Assembly (NCBI RefSeq): GCF_900636535.1
Contig: NZ_LR134289.1
Span: forward strand, 5,233,501 to 5,297,500
Reading direction: 5' to 3'
DNA from: Chryseobacterium gleum
Lineage (GTDB): Bacteria; Bacteroidota; Bacteroidia; Flavobacteriales; Weeksellaceae
Length of the DNA stretch: 64,000 bases
Below, one piece after another: positions 45,525 to 53,924 of the stretch. The notes beneath the pieces were generated by a model, which saw only the letters and a program-made list of their open reading frames with translations, had not been told where the DNA came from and did not search any database. Within the stretch, counting starts at the first letter, position 1. Every line of letters starts with the position of its first letter. The position numbers and the translations under genes were made by a program.

Positions 45525-46424
45525 ATGAATACACAAAAGAGTCATTATATTCTCATTATGCTATTACTTCTATTAGTAAGCAAGGCATTTGGGCAGGATT
45601 CTGTGACAACTTATATTTCCTTGGAACAGGCAAAATTGGACCCTTTCCGGATTAACGTCACCTACAATAAAACAAGTCATCTGATATTCCCCTCATCAAT
45701 ACGATATGTTGATCTGGGAAGTGACCTCTTGGTTGCCAATAAGGCAGAGCCTATAGGAAACGTTCTTCGTGTTAAGTCAGCTGTCAGGGATTTTGAAGAG
45801 GAAACTAATTTTTCGGTCATTACTGAAGATGGAAAATTTTACAGTTTTGATGCATCCTACAGTTCTTATCCGGAAATACTCAGCTATGATTTAGTAAAAC
45901 TTCAGAGAGGTATGGAGCGACAGTATGCTGATGTATTATTTGAAGATCTTAAAGGAAGCTCAACATCTTTCACTTGGCTCATTATGGAAAATCTTTACAG
46001 GAAAAGCAACAGAATTATTAAACATATTGTTTCAAAAAGCTATGGAATTGAGTTTTCAGTCAGAGCACTGCACGTTAATGACAGCAAGTTTTATTTCACA
46101 TTGCAGGTTAAGAATCAAAGTAATGTGGGGTATGCTATTGAATGGGTCAATTTTAAAATTGTCGATAAAAAGAACTTAAAGCGAACGGTCGTTCAGGATA
46201 AGATTTTAGAGAAGGTTCGTACCTATTTCCCGGAAAGGATAATAGCTGATCATTCAGACAGTAAAGGGATTTATATGCTTGATCAGTTTACACTCTTAAA
46301 AGATCAGGTTTTGGAGATTGAAATTCTGGAAAAGAATGGGGGAAGGCATCTGAAAGTACAGCTTGAAAATGAAGATATTGTTCATGCAAGATTGATAAAC
46401 AGTTTAACCATTAAAACGGAGTAA
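45525..46424 (+). CDS. traN: TraN-like conjugation protein (VirB9-type)
   Basis: A 299-aa protein with a signal peptide (MNTQKSHYILIMLLLLLVSKAFG). The mature part begins QDSVTTYISLEQAKL and has the VirB9-like pattern of beta strands (KTSHLIFPSSIRYVDLGSD, VLRVKSAVRDFEEETNFSVI). This is TraN of Bacteroidetes elements, which docks the VirB10-like TraM at the outer membrane. The TraO gene starts one base after its stop. Confidence 0.9.
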   Translation: MNTQKSHYILIMLLLLLVSKAFGQDSVTTYISLEQAKLDPFRINVTYNKTSHLIFPSSIRYVDLGSDLLVANKAEPIGNVLRVKSAVRDFEEETNFSVITEDGKFYSFDASYSSYPEILSYDLVKLQRGMERQYADVLFEDLKGSSTSFTWLIMENLYRKSNRIIKHIVSKSYGIEFSVRALHVNDSKFYFTLQVKNQSNVGYAIEWVNFKIVDKKNLKRTVVQDKILEKVRTYFPERIIADHSDSKGIYMLDQFTLLKDQVLEIEILEKNGGRHLKVQLENEDIVHARLINSLTIKTE

Positions 46425-46425
46425 G

Positions 46426-46986
46426 ATGCACAAAATATTTTTAACAGTCATCTTAACGATGATAATGGGTAGCAAAATATTTGCTCAACAGATGATTCCC
46501 AAGCAAATTGGTGTTGAATTTACCTATTCAGTATTTCCAAAATCTCCAGAAAAACAAAATTATATGTTAAGTACTGGGCTTGTTTCTTACTCGAAGAATG
46601 GTAATTACTTCTTTGGACTAACAGAATTTAGCAGAAAATATTATAAATACACTAGCTGCGATATTCCGATAGATACATTCCTGCTGAGTGGTGGTTACAG
46701 TTTTTATCTATGGGGAGACTTCATGCGAAATGTCAATTTTAATCTGGGAATTGGAGGTCTTGTTGGTTACGAGCAGATTAATAGAGGTGATGAATTGTTG
46801 TATGATGGATCAAAGCTTAACTCTACAGGTAATTTTATTTATGGGACGAACGGTAAGCTGTCTATTGAAAGCTATCTGACTGAGCATTTAGTTTTCCTGG
46901 TCAACGGGCAACTTCGCTTTTTGAAAAATAGTCAAATGGTTAATTTTCACTCTCTGCTGGGGGTAGGAATAAGATATAATTTCTAA
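46426..46986 (+). CDS. traO: TraO-like outer membrane conjugation protein
   Basis: A 186-aa protein with signal peptide (MHKIFLTVILTMIMGSKIFA). The mature part has alternating hydrophobic strands and an aromatic last strand (LLGVGIRYNF), as in small outer-membrane barrels. Its place between traN and the DUF3872 gene and its length fit TraO. It is likely part of the outer-membrane end of the conjugation channel. Confidence 0.8.
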   Translation: MHKIFLTVILTMIMGSKIFAQQMIPKQIGVEFTYSVFPKSPEKQNYMLSTGLVSYSKNGNYFFGLTEFSRKYYKYTSCDIPIDTFLLSGGYSFYLWGDFMRNVNFNLGIGGLVGYEQINRGDELLYDGSKLNSTGNFIYGTNGKLSIESYLTEHLVFLVNGQLRFLKNSQMVNFHSLLGVGIRYNF

Positions 46987-46998
46987 AAATAATGAAAA

Positions 46999-47445
46999 AT
47001 GAAAAATATAATTAATACAGCTAAAATACAACTAAAGTGTTTCTTGCTACTATTTGTGATTGGACTATTTGTACAATCATGTGAGAAAGATGATTTGGAA
47101 ATTCAGCAGAATTATCCTTTTAAGGTGTCGGTTATGCCTGTTCCTAAGGATATCGCTAAAGATGAGTATGTGGAGATCCGTATCAAAATTATTCCTGAAG
47201 GTAATTTTGCTGACACCAAATATTATCTTCGATATTTTCAGTTTGAGGGAGCAGGAAAGCTGCAGTATTATAACACTCAACCTTACTTTCCTAATGATAT
47301 TTATCCTCTTTATGAGAAAGAGTTCAGATTGTATTATACTTCAACCTCTGAAGTTTCACAATCATTTACGGTATGGCTCTCAGACAGTTTTGGAAATGAG
47401 GAGAAAATTGAATTTCAATTCAACAACAAAAAGCTAAACGGATAA
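46999..47445 (+). CDS. traQ: TraQ-like lipoprotein (DUF3872)
   Basis: A 148-aa lipoprotein: N-terminal hydrophobic segment and lipobox (FVIGLFVQSC, Cys near residue 28). The mature domain has beta-strand patterns (FKVSVMPVPKDIAKDEYVEI, then RYFQFEGAGKLQYY) of DUF3872. It is the last gene of the tra operon. The usual primase gene traP is missing between traO and it. Two strong hairpins follow downstream. Confidence 0.82.
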   Translation: MKNIINTAKIQLKCFLLLFVIGLFVQSCEKDDLEIQQNYPFKVSVMPVPKDIAKDEYVEIRIKIIPEGNFADTKYYLRYFQFEGAGKLQYYNTQPYFPNDIYPLYEKEFRLYYTSTSEVSQSFTVWLSDSFGNEEKIEFQFNNKKLNG

Positions 47446-47524
47446 ATACTATTTCTTTAGCTTACAAATATATATTTCCACTTCAAATAAAACCATCTAA
47501 TTTGAGAAGCATTGTTTAGTATTT

Positions 47525-47567
47525 GCGGAAAGATGGTTGGCCTCCTAAAGGACAAGCATCTTTCCGC
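47525..47567. repeat. 11-bp inverted repeat after the tra operon
   Basis: GCGGAAAGATG (47525-47535) and CATCTTTCCGC (47557-47567) pair perfectly around a 21-base loop. It lacks a T-run, and a standard terminator hairpin follows it. Confidence 0.6.
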
Positions 47568-47576
47568 GACGCCACA

Positions 47577-47614
47577 AGAATCCAGAACGGGAACCGGCTC
47601 TGGATTCTTATTTT
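47577..47614 (+). terminator. Terminator of the tra operon
   Basis: Stem AGAATCCAGA/TCTGGATTCT (47577-47586/47599-47608) with a loop that holds further pairing, followed by TATTTTT. A typical intrinsic terminator, 132 bp after the traQ stop. Confidence 0.8.
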
Positions 47615-47630
47615 TAGAAATTTAAGTCCC

Positions 47631-48074
47631 TTATAAAATACCTTCATTGGAGAAAGAGAAGGAGTCGGTTGAAGTTATTATACAATGATCAAGCATGTTA
47701 ATATTTAATAGTTGGGCAGCCTCCTTTATTTTTTGTGTAATGTTTATGTCTTCGCGAGAAGGTGTAAGGTTTCCGGAAGGATGGTTATGGGCTATAATAA
47801 ATGATACGGCATTACATAATAGAGCTCCCTGCATGATGATTCTGATGTCAACAAGAGAAGAGGTAATTCCAGATTCTGATATTTTTTGTATTCCTAAGAC
47901 CTTGTTAGCCTGATTCATATACATTGAGTAAAATGACTCTCTGTAGTCGATCTGATCTGCATCAAAATGTTCCCTGAAAATATCTGTAGCATCCTGGGAG
48001 TTCAGTACTTTTTTTTCAGCATTTCCTTTTCTTGTGTAGATCAATTTGATCTCATTTACGATATTATATTTCAT
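47631..48074 (-). CDS. RadC-like JAB-domain protein
   Basis: A 147-aa protein that consists mostly of the RadC/JAB metalloprotease-like fold: FRE.FDADQIDYRESFYSMYMN, then the metal-site motif HNHPSGNLTPSREDINIT. It is shorter than chromosomal RadC (about 220 aa) because the N-terminal HhH part is lacking, which is the usual form on mobile elements. The function of such proteins is unknown; a role in DNA repair was never confirmed. It lies convergent to the tra operon. Downstream of the start (48075-48764) lie 690 bp without other genes. Confidence 0.87.
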   Translation of the reverse strand: MKYNIVNEIKLIYTRKGNAEKKVLNSQDATDIFREHFDADQIDYRESFYSMYMNQANKVLGIQKISESGITSSLVDIRIIMQGALLCNAVSFIIAHNHPSGNLTPSREDINITQKIKEAAQLLNINMLDHCIITSTDSFSFSNEGIL

Positions 48075-48764
48075 TGTTATTGCTCTGAGTACGGCAGAGC
48101 CTTTTGTTTCCCGTACTTAAGTTAAAACAGCATTTATTTAAAAACATCTTTGAACTGTTATGTGTCTTTTTTAGATCAAAAGCCTTTTCAATCTCTTCTC
48201 CGTCCTATTTCTTAAAAGCCTTTCAGGCTTCGCTGAATATTTTTCAAAAGAAAAACCGGAAAAAAGAAAGCAGATATGAAGTGTTGACAAAGAATAAAAC
48301 CAAAAGGAAACGGAATAATTGGAGGGTACCTTTAGGGAGGAAACAGTTTATGCCGTAGTCTTTTGGTTGGATTAGCAAGACGGCTGGCAACAATACCTTA
48401 GCTGCCTTTTTACCGGTTTATTATGGAAAATGTTTCATGTAATAGCAGTCAATAACCTGTTTTTGTATATGAAATGAATGTTTAAATTAACAATGTTGAT
48501 TTTATTTGTATTTTAGTTGAATCTAAGAATGATGAATTTCTTTGCATCAATTTTCTCTTGTTGCACCTAAAAAATAAATTTAAACGTAATCACATCTTTT
48601 ATAAATAAAAATTTTTTCCGCCTGATGGTTGACGTTAAGTGTTTCGTTTGATTTTACATCTTTCAAGCGTTAGACGTTTATATTTAAAAGCCAAATACAT
48701 CGCATAAGTGTCTGGGTTTAATTTCAGAACAGTTGTCCAATACTTTTATTAAAAAAGTATTGGT
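48075..48764. other. Gene-free region left of the recombinase
   Basis: About 690 bp. I see no credible gene; a reading frame at 48104-48358 has an unlikely composition. Part of it (48130-48420) has hairpins such as AAGCCT-TTC-AGGCTT, and G-rich stretches of the kind found in ICE end regions. The last 120 bp are AT-rich and hold the promoter of the 53-aa gene. Confidence 0.4.
48737..48763. promoter_or_regulatory. Palindrome directly before the 53-aa gene
   Basis: CCAATACTTT (48737-48746) and AAAGTATTGG (48754-48763) are perfect 10-bp arms. The second arm ends one base before the ATG at 48765. It is placed to act as an operator or as a hairpin that covers the start codon. Confidence 0.5.
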
Positions 48765-48926
48765 ATGGAGAAGAAAGTTGAAATTAGTAACATTACCATA
48801 GAGGAGATTATCAAGATTTTTAAAGAAGAGGAGGGAATTGAATTGAGCATTGAGGAGGCGAAAGATATTTTAAGCTTTCTGACGATGCTCTTAAAAATTA
48901 CCATTAAGAGTTTTTTAGAACAATAA
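48765..48926 (+). CDS. 53-aa acidic helical protein before the serine recombinase
   Basis: A 53-aa reading frame that begins MEKKVEISNITIEEIIKIF and continues with an EEEG turn and a second long amphipathic helix (SIEEAKDILSFLTMLL), ending KSFLEQ. The composition (Glu, Ile, Lys, Leu) is that of a small two-helix protein. It ends 19 bp before the recombinase ATG, on the same strand, so the two are co-transcribed. Small proteins next to large serine recombinases are often directionality factors or regulators; that role here is inference. A 10-bp palindrome precedes the start. Confidence 0.6.
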   Translation: MEKKVEISNITIEEIIKIFKEEEGIELSIEEAKDILSFLTMLLKITIKSFLEQ

Positions 48927-48945
48927 TATTTTCTAAGATTTATAT

Positions 48946-50520
48946 ATGAAAAAAGCCGATTTATATATCCGTGTGTCAACTGATGAGCAGGCAGATAAGG
49001 GATACTCGCAAAGAGATCAGGAGGAACGATTAAAACGTTATTGTGAAAACAATAACATTAAAGTAGGTCAAATCATTTATGAAGATTACTCAGCTAAGAC
49101 TTTTATCAGGCCAGAGTGGATTAAATTACTGGATACGCTAAAGAAAAAAAGCTCAAAAACGGATCTGCTGCTTTTTACAAAATGGGATCGCTTCAGCAGG
49201 AACGCTGGCGATGCGTATCAAATGATTAACATACTTAGGAAAATTAACGTTGAACCGCAGGCCATTGAGCAACCTTTAGATCTTTCAATTCCTGAAAATA
49301 AAATGATGCTGGCTATATATCTTGCTGCACCGGAAGTTGAAAACGACAGGCGCGCTCTGAATACTTATTATGGAATGCGCCGTGCTAAAAAAGAAGGCAG
49401 ATTAATGGGAAGGGCACCTTATGGCTACGCTAACAGAATAACGGAGAACGGGAAAAAGTATGTAATCCCGAAGGAACCGGAAGCTTCCAATATGAAATGG
49501 GCATTTAATGAAATGTCCAAAGGCGTTTATTCAGCGAGCCAAATCATGGATATGATGAACAGAAAAGATGGAAAGTCAGTTAAGATAAGTGCCTTTCTTG
49601 CAAGTTTACGCAATACCGCATATTGCGGGAAAATTTACGTGGAGCAATTCAATGAAGAGGAGGCTCATTTTGTTAAAAGTATTCATGAACCTTTGATCAG
49701 TGAAGAACTATTCGAAAAAGTTCAATGTATAATGGATGGAAATGTGAATCCAGCCAGACCTAATGTAAAAGTACTGTCTGACGATAATTTGCCATTAAGA
49801 GGTTTCCTTGTGTGTCCGGAATGTGGTCATTTGATTACAGGCAGTGCCTCTACGGGACGTTCTGGAAATAAATATTATTACTATCATTGCCAGTCACCGT
49901 GTTCATACCGTTACAAATCTGAGATTATTAATTCTAAATTTTTAGAAATATTGCAGTCATTGGAAATGCGCGCATCTATAAAAAATTATTTGAAAAAAGT
50001 GTTGAGGCAAAATTTTGAAAAATTAATCAATAATCCCCAAAGAGAGAGGAAAGCAATTCTATTAGAAATAGATCGTTTAAACAACAGATTGAAACAGGCA
50101 AGAAATAAACTAATGGAGGAGGTAATTGATGATGAAGATTATCTTGAAATTAAGACCGACTGTAAAGTACAAATTGAAAAGCTTGAAGTTAAATTAACTA
50201 AAGGAAAAGATAATAAGAAAATAGATTTTCAAAAACTACTAGACCAAGCATTATCGAACCTAGTAAACCTTGCGAAAGTCTATACTGATGGGGATATCGA
50301 GGTAAAACGTAAAATAATTGGTTCGATATTTCCTGAAAAATTGCAATTTTCAGAAAATCATTATCGAACCACCCGACCCAATGTTTTGCTCTCTTATATA
50401 TACCAGATAAACAATGAGTTAGGTGCGAAAAAAAACCGGAAAGAAAGTGAATTATCACCTCTTTCCGGTCTTGTACCCAGGACCGGGATCGAACCGGTAC
50501 TCCTAAGAACTGGTGTTTGA
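48946..50520 (+). CDS. Large serine recombinase of the ICE; C-terminus runs into tRNA-Leu
   Basis: A 524-aa large serine recombinase. The catalytic domain starts YIRVSTDEQ with Ser11 as nucleophile, and has KWDRFSRNAGD near residue 84. The Recombinase domain follows (GRAPYGYAN, YSASQIMDMMNR), then a zinc ribbon (CPECGH...CQSPC, about 286-317) and a coiled coil (about 345-425). The typical end of the family comes near RTTRPNVLLSYIYQINNEL. The last 20 residues (SPLSGLVPRTGIEPVLLRTG) are encoded by the tRNA terminator and tRNA-Leu gene in antisense, and the TGA stop lies in the tRNA. This shows that the right end of the element is integrated here and that the native end may differ in the circular form. 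Confidence 0.9.
   Translation: MKKADLYIRVSTDEQADKGYSQRDQEERLKRYCENNNIKVGQIIYEDYSAKTFIRPEWIKLLDTLKKKSSKTDLLLFTKWDRFSRNAGDAYQMINILRKINVEPQAIEQPLDLSIPENKMMLAIYLAAPEVENDRRALNTYYGMRRAKKEGRLMGRAPYGYANRITENGKKYVIPKEPEASNMKWAFNEMSKGVYSASQIMDMMNRKDGKSVKISAFLASLRNTAYCGKIYVEQFNEEEAHFVKSIHEPLISEELFEKVQCIMDGNVNPARPNVKVLSDDNLPLRGFLVCPECGHLITGSASTGRSGNKYYYYHCQSPCSYRYKSEIINSKFLEILQSLEMRASIKNYLKKVLRQNFEKLINNPQRERKAILLEIDRLNNRLKQARNKLMEEVIDDEDYLEIKTDCKVQIEKLEVKLTKGKDNKKIDFQKLLDQALSNLVNLAKVYTDGDIEVKRKIIGSIFPEKLQFSENHYRTTRPNVLLSYIYQINNELGAKKNRKESELSPLSGLVPRTGIEPVLLRTGV
50435..50469 (-). terminator. Terminator of tRNA-Leu
   Basis: Stem ACCGGAAAGA/TCTTTCCGGT (50435-50444/50460-50469), 10 perfect base pairs, followed in minus-strand direction by a run of T (A-run at 50428-50435 on the + strand). 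It starts 5 bases after the tRNA 3' end. It lies inside the recombinase reading frame. Confidence 0.8.
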
Positions 50521-50553
50521 GACCAGCGCGTCTACCAATTCCGCCACCTGGGC
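50474..50553 (-). tRNA. tRNA-Leu (anticodon CAA)
   Basis: Read on the minus strand: acceptor GCCCAGG pairs with CCTGGGT (one G-U pair), D arm GCGGAATTGGTAGACGC, anticodon arm CTGGT-CTCAAAC-ACCAG with anticodon CAA, an 11-base variable arm, T arm ACCGG-TTCGATC-CCGGT, and discriminator A at 50474. The length is 80 bases and no CCA is encoded. The D-arm sequence GGTAGACGC is typical of tRNA-Leu. The serine recombinase gene reads into its 3' part. Confidence 0.93.
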
Positions 50554-50646
50554 TTGATGTTGATTTCAAACGTGATGTTTGTTTCAAATTGGTGTGCAAA
50601 TATAGGAACTTTTTTCAATGTTCAAAAGGTTTTTGAAGAAAAATTT

Positions 50647-51414
50647 TTAAAAACTGAGTTCCAAACCATCGTGGGCAAGGTGAATTCCATCCGGAAGCTC
50701 CTTATCTTCAATGTCATGCAGTCCAAGATGATGGCTGATGTGGGTTAGAAATAATTTTTTAGGTTTGAGCTCTTCGAACAATTTAATAACATCGGGAAGA
50801 ATAAAATGGGCAGGATGAGGATCAAATTTTCTGATACAGTTTAAGATCAGAACATCCAGATCTTTCAGTTTTTCCTTCTCTGTTTCGGAAATAAATCCCG
50901 CATCTGTAATGTAGGCAAGCTTTTTAAACTTATATCCGAACACAGTAATTTTATAGTGAATCACTTCTACAGGGGTGATTTCAGTATCCAATACCTCAAA
51001 AGGTTTGTTTTCAATCTCGTGAAGTTCAAAAGCAGGTGCGCCGGGGTACCTCACATCAGCAAAAGCGTATGGAAACCTGTTTTTTATTTCGTGAGCCACC
51101 CTTGAGTAGCAGTAGAGCGGAACATCTTTTCCGCTTTTAAAAATTAGTGGCCGCATATCATCCAATCCGATGACGTGATCATTGTGCTCATGGGTAATCA
51201 ATGCAATGTCTACAGTGTGTTCGTGGTTGGTAAGCATTTGCTGCCTGAAATCCGGACCGCAGTCGATCAGTATTTTTTTATTTTCCTCCGTAGTAACCAT
51301 CACGGAAGAACGTAAACGTTTATCTTTGGGATTTTCTGAAGTACACACTTCACATGTGCAGCCTATAACAGGTACACCTTGAGAAGTACCGGTTCCTAAA
51401 AATTTCAACTTCAT
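50647..51414 (-). CDS. MBL-fold metallo-hydrolase (PhnP-like)
   Basis: A 255-aa protein starting at MKLKFLGTGTSQGVPV (51414); the in-frame ATG at 51462 adds residues that do not belong to the family. The metallo-beta-lactamase motif is ITHEHNDHVIGLDDM. The first residues also show the PhnP-like CTCEVC cysteine pattern and the RLRSSVMV motif. The enzymes of this group cut phosphodiesters such as cyclic ribose phosphates. The C-terminal FLTHISHHLGLHD gives further metal ligands. It lies back to back with the gene at 51469, with 54 bp between. Confidence 0.85.
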   Translation of the reverse strand: MKLKFLGTGTSQGVPVIGCTCEVCTSENPKDKRLRSSVMVTTEENKKILIDCGPDFRQQMLTNHEHTVDIALITHEHNDHVIGLDDMRPLIFKSGKDVPLYCYSRVAHEIKNRFPYAFADVRYPGAPAFELHEIENKPFEVLDTEITPVEVIHYKITVFGYKFKKLAYITDAGFISETEKEKLKDLDVLILNCIRKFDPHPAHFILPDVIKLFEELKPKKLFLTHISHHLGLHDIEDKELPDGIHLAHDGLELSF

Positions 51415-51432
51415 TTTGTTTTGAGGTTGGTT

Positions 51433-51440
51433 TAATTTTG
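51433..51440 (+). promoter_or_regulatory. Promoter -7 box before the gene at 51469
   Basis: TAATTTTG fits TAnnTTTG and is 28 bp before the ATG at 51469. The -33 element is not at a perfect distance (TTTG at 51415 or 51420). Confidence 0.4.
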
Positions 51441-51468
51441 GTAAATTTACAAAAAATTTCATGTCCTA

Positions 51469-52896
51469 ATGTATCAGAAACTAACTCCTAAACAAAAAGC
51501 ATTAACAATTAATCTAGATCCTACTATTTATGGTACTTTCGCAGAAATTGGAGCAGGGCAGGAGACTGTTCGCCACTTTTTTAGAGCAGGGGGAGCTTCC
51601 GGTACGATTGCTAAGGCAATGTCTGCTTATGACAAAGATTTTAGTGATGCCATCTACGGAAAAGAAGTAAAAAACAGGTACGTTACCCAGAACAGACTTC
51701 GTAAAATGCTTCGGTATGAAGTCGCTTTGATTGAAGAGAGAATTTCAAGAGATAATAATCCGGATAGAAAATTCTTTTCTTATGCCAATACAGTAACAAC
51801 CATCAATTTTGATAAGACTGTAAAAGGCCACGGCTGGGTAGGAATCCGTTTTCAGACCAAAGAAAATGAAGATTACAATGAGATCGTTATCCATGTAAAA
51901 TTCAAGGAAAATGACGCTACTCTTCAGCAGGAAACTTTAGGTAACCTTGGTGTAAACCTTATTTTCGGAGCTTTCAATTACTTTGATAACCCAAGAACTT
52001 TAGTAGAATCTCTATACGATGATATCGCAAAAGATAACCTGGAGATTGATATGATCGATTTCAGCGGACCGGCTTTTGCCTATGTAGATAACAGACTGAT
52101 GTCCCTTCAGCTAGTGAAAAACGGAATGACTGATGCTGTTATTTTCAATTCACAGGGGAACAACATGCTGCCGGCAGACGTATTATACAAGAAAAATATT
52201 TTTGCGGTAAGAGGGAGCTTCAGACCGGTAACGAAAGTAAACATTGACATGCTTAAAAACGGGATGGATATGTTTTTCAAAGATGCCACCTGTACCCATG
52301 AAGAAACAGAAGTCCTTATCGAAATCACCATTTCCAACCTGAGGGCAGACGGGGATATTGATGAAAGAGATTTCCTTGACAGAGTGGATATTTTAGGCAA
52401 ACTGGGATATACTGTTATTATTTCAAACTTCTCTGAATACTACAGACTGATTGATTATTTTGCGTCTTATACAAGCGGGGATATCGGGGTAGCAATGGGT
52501 GTAAATAACCTGTTGATGGTATTCGATGAGAAATATTATAAAAATCTGTCAGGAGGAATTCTGGAAGCATTCGGAAAGTTTTTCAGAAACGGAATGAGGG
52601 TTTACCTGTATCCTTATAAAGATCCGGAAACACATCAGCTGCTGGATTCTTCAAACCTAAAAGTAGAAGAAAATCTGAAAGAATTATACAAATATTTCAA
52701 ACACAACAACCGTATTGTAGATATTACCAATTATAATCCGGAGTTTTTGGAAATTTACTCAAGAGAGATACTGAGAAAAATTGCATGTTGTGTGAAAGGC
52801 TGGGAAACTCAGGTTCCGGATGGCGTAGCAGAAATGATTAAAGAGCGTGGAATGTTCGGATATAAAGAAGAGCTTTCCCTAAAACAATTCTCTTAA
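51469..52896 (+). CDS. Conserved flavobacterial protein of unknown function
   Basis: A 475-aa protein. It has no signal peptide, in spite of the 'TonB-dependent receptor' name its relatives often carry. It begins MYQKLTPKQKALTINLDPTI, then GTFAEIGAGQETVRHFFRAGGASGTIAKAMSAYD-like glycine-rich segments, and has conserved stretches such as YRLIDYFASYTSGDIGVAMG and LSGGILEAFGKFFRNGMRVY. The compact, conserved alpha/beta pattern suggests a cytoplasmic enzyme. The GAF-type gene follows after 12 bp on the same strand, so they may share a function in oxidative stress. I cannot name its reaction. Confidence 0.8.
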   Translation: MYQKLTPKQKALTINLDPTIYGTFAEIGAGQETVRHFFRAGGASGTIAKAMSAYDKDFSDAIYGKEVKNRYVTQNRLRKMLRYEVALIEERISRDNNPDRKFFSYANTVTTINFDKTVKGHGWVGIRFQTKENEDYNEIVIHVKFKENDATLQQETLGNLGVNLIFGAFNYFDNPRTLVESLYDDIAKDNLEIDMIDFSGPAFAYVDNRLMSLQLVKNGMTDAVIFNSQGNNMLPADVLYKKNIFAVRGSFRPVTKVNIDMLKNGMDMFFKDATCTHEETEVLIEITISNLRADGDIDERDFLDRVDILGKLGYTVIISNFSEYYRLIDYFASYTSGDIGVAMGVNNLLMVFDEKYYKNLSGGILEAFGKFFRNGMRVYLYPYKDPETHQLLDSSNLKVEENLKELYKYFKHNNRIVDITNYNPEFLEIYSREILRKIACCVKGWETQVPDGVAEMIKERGMFGYKEELSLKQFS

Positions 52897-52908
52897 AATA
52901 TATATACA

Positions 52909-53358
52909 ATGTCAGAATTAAAGAAAAGACTTTCCTCAATTCTTGAAAGTCCAAAACATAATACAGAAGAAAAGCTTGAAAAGGTATGCCACCTGTTGGA
53001 TCAGGAGATTTCCTACTTCAACTGGACAGGTTTCTATTTCAAAAACGGAGATAAGGACGAGTTGATTTTAGGCCCTTACGTAGGTGCCCCTACAGATCAT
53101 ACTATCATCCCTTACGGAAAAGGAATTTGCGGTCAGGTTGCGGTTTCCAATGAAACTTTTGTGGTTCCGGATGTACATGAAGAAAGCAATTATTTAAGCT
53201 GCTCTATCGATACAAAGGCAGAAATCGTAGTTCCTATTTTTAAGGATGGAAAAAATATCGGTCAGATCGATATTGATTCTCATACCATTGATCCGTTTAC
53301 CAACGAAGACCGTGAATTGCTGGAATGGCTTTGTGGGGAAGTAGCCAAAATTTTGTAA
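52909..53358 (+). CDS. GAF-domain protein, free methionine-(R)-sulfoxide reductase type
   Basis: A 149-aa protein made of one GAF domain. It shows the pattern of the free Met-R-sulfoxide reductase (YebR-like) group: NWTGFYF, LGPYVGAPTDHTIIPYGKGICGQVA with Cys83-type cysteine, FVVPDVHEESNYLSC with a second cysteine, and AEIVVPIF. These enzymes reduce free oxidised methionine using paired cysteines. It follows the unknown gene by 12 bp. The assignment rests on the cysteine placement. Confidence 0.8.
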   Translation: MSELKKRLSSILESPKHNTEEKLEKVCHLLDQEISYFNWTGFYFKNGDKDELILGPYVGAPTDHTIIPYGKGICGQVAVSNETFVVPDVHEESNYLSCSIDTKAEIVVPIFKDGKNIGQIDIDSHTIDPFTNEDRELLEWLCGEVAKIL

Positions 53359-53409
53359 TTCAGTTTCAAAATGATATAATATAAACTCCGGCTGTCAAGC
53401 CGGAGTTTT

Positions 53410-53739
53410 TTATGAATTATTGGTCGTAATCACAAACATAATTAAAGGTTTATTCCCTGTGTTTTCGATGGAATGGTATCCAATCGAACTGATAGCCGTA
53501 ATATCTCCTTTGTGAAGAATTTTCTTCCGGATGGGTCCTTCCGTTCCGGTTCTTTCACGATATTCTCCGGTTCCGTGTACAACTACATACAGCTCCTGCT
53601 CATTTCTCAGATTATGGGTATGAAACCCGGATTCATCTCCTTTGTTCAATAAAACCATATAGGCGGCCAGACGGTTATTGGCCAGTTCTTTCTGGTCAAA
53701 CATCTGGAGCATATATACCGTTCCCTTTCCGCCATACAT
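53410..53739 (-). CDS. Cupin-domain protein
   Basis: A 109-aa single cupin. The first motif is GDESGFHTHNLRNEQELYVVVHGTGEY, with His, His, Glu as metal ligands, and the second is GDITAISSIGYHSIENTG. Without further domains its substrate is unknown. A possible short gene (53754-53876) lies just upstream. Confidence 0.85.
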   Translation of the reverse strand: MYGGKGTVYMLQMFDQKELANNRLAAYMVLLNKGDESGFHTHNLRNEQELYVVVHGTGEYRERTGTEGPIRKKILHKGDITAISSIGYHSIENTGNKPLIMFVITTNNS

Positions 53740-53753
53740 ATTTTCGCGCTTGT

Positions 53754-53876
53754 CTACCGCGTGATGGTTCTTTCTTCTTTTTCAAATGCCATTACATACA
53801 GGTGGATGTATTTAGAAACTTCCTGTATAACATGGTCAAATTCTGCTCCTTCGGATAATATAATGGTATCAGACAT
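53754..53876 (-). CDS. Possible 40-aa protein before the cupin gene
   Basis: A 40-aa reading frame starts MSDTIILSEGAEFDHVIQEV and ends in a basic stretch (KEERTITR) with stop TAG 14 bp before the cupin ATG. The amino-acid composition is plausible for a small soluble protein. There is no family match I know of, and it could be chance or a remnant of a larger gene. Confidence 0.35.
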   Translation of the reverse strand: MSDTIILSEGAEFDHVIQEVSKYIHLYVMAFEKEERTITR

Positions 53877-53924
53877 ATAAAGTTCAATGTTTAAAGTTTT
53901 GGGTTTAAAGTTGATGGTGAAAAA

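Noticed and set aside
48104..48358. 84-aa reading frame right of the RadC-like gene
   Set aside because: The composition is Lys/Arg/Phe-rich without domain pattern, and the DNA around it looks like ICE non-coding end sequence with hairpins.
50198..50599. 133-aa minus-strand reading frame over the end of the recombinase gene
   Set aside because: It reads through the tRNA-Leu gene and its terminator in sense direction; the peptide (GGGIGRRAGLKHQFLG) is the usual false translation of a tRNA.
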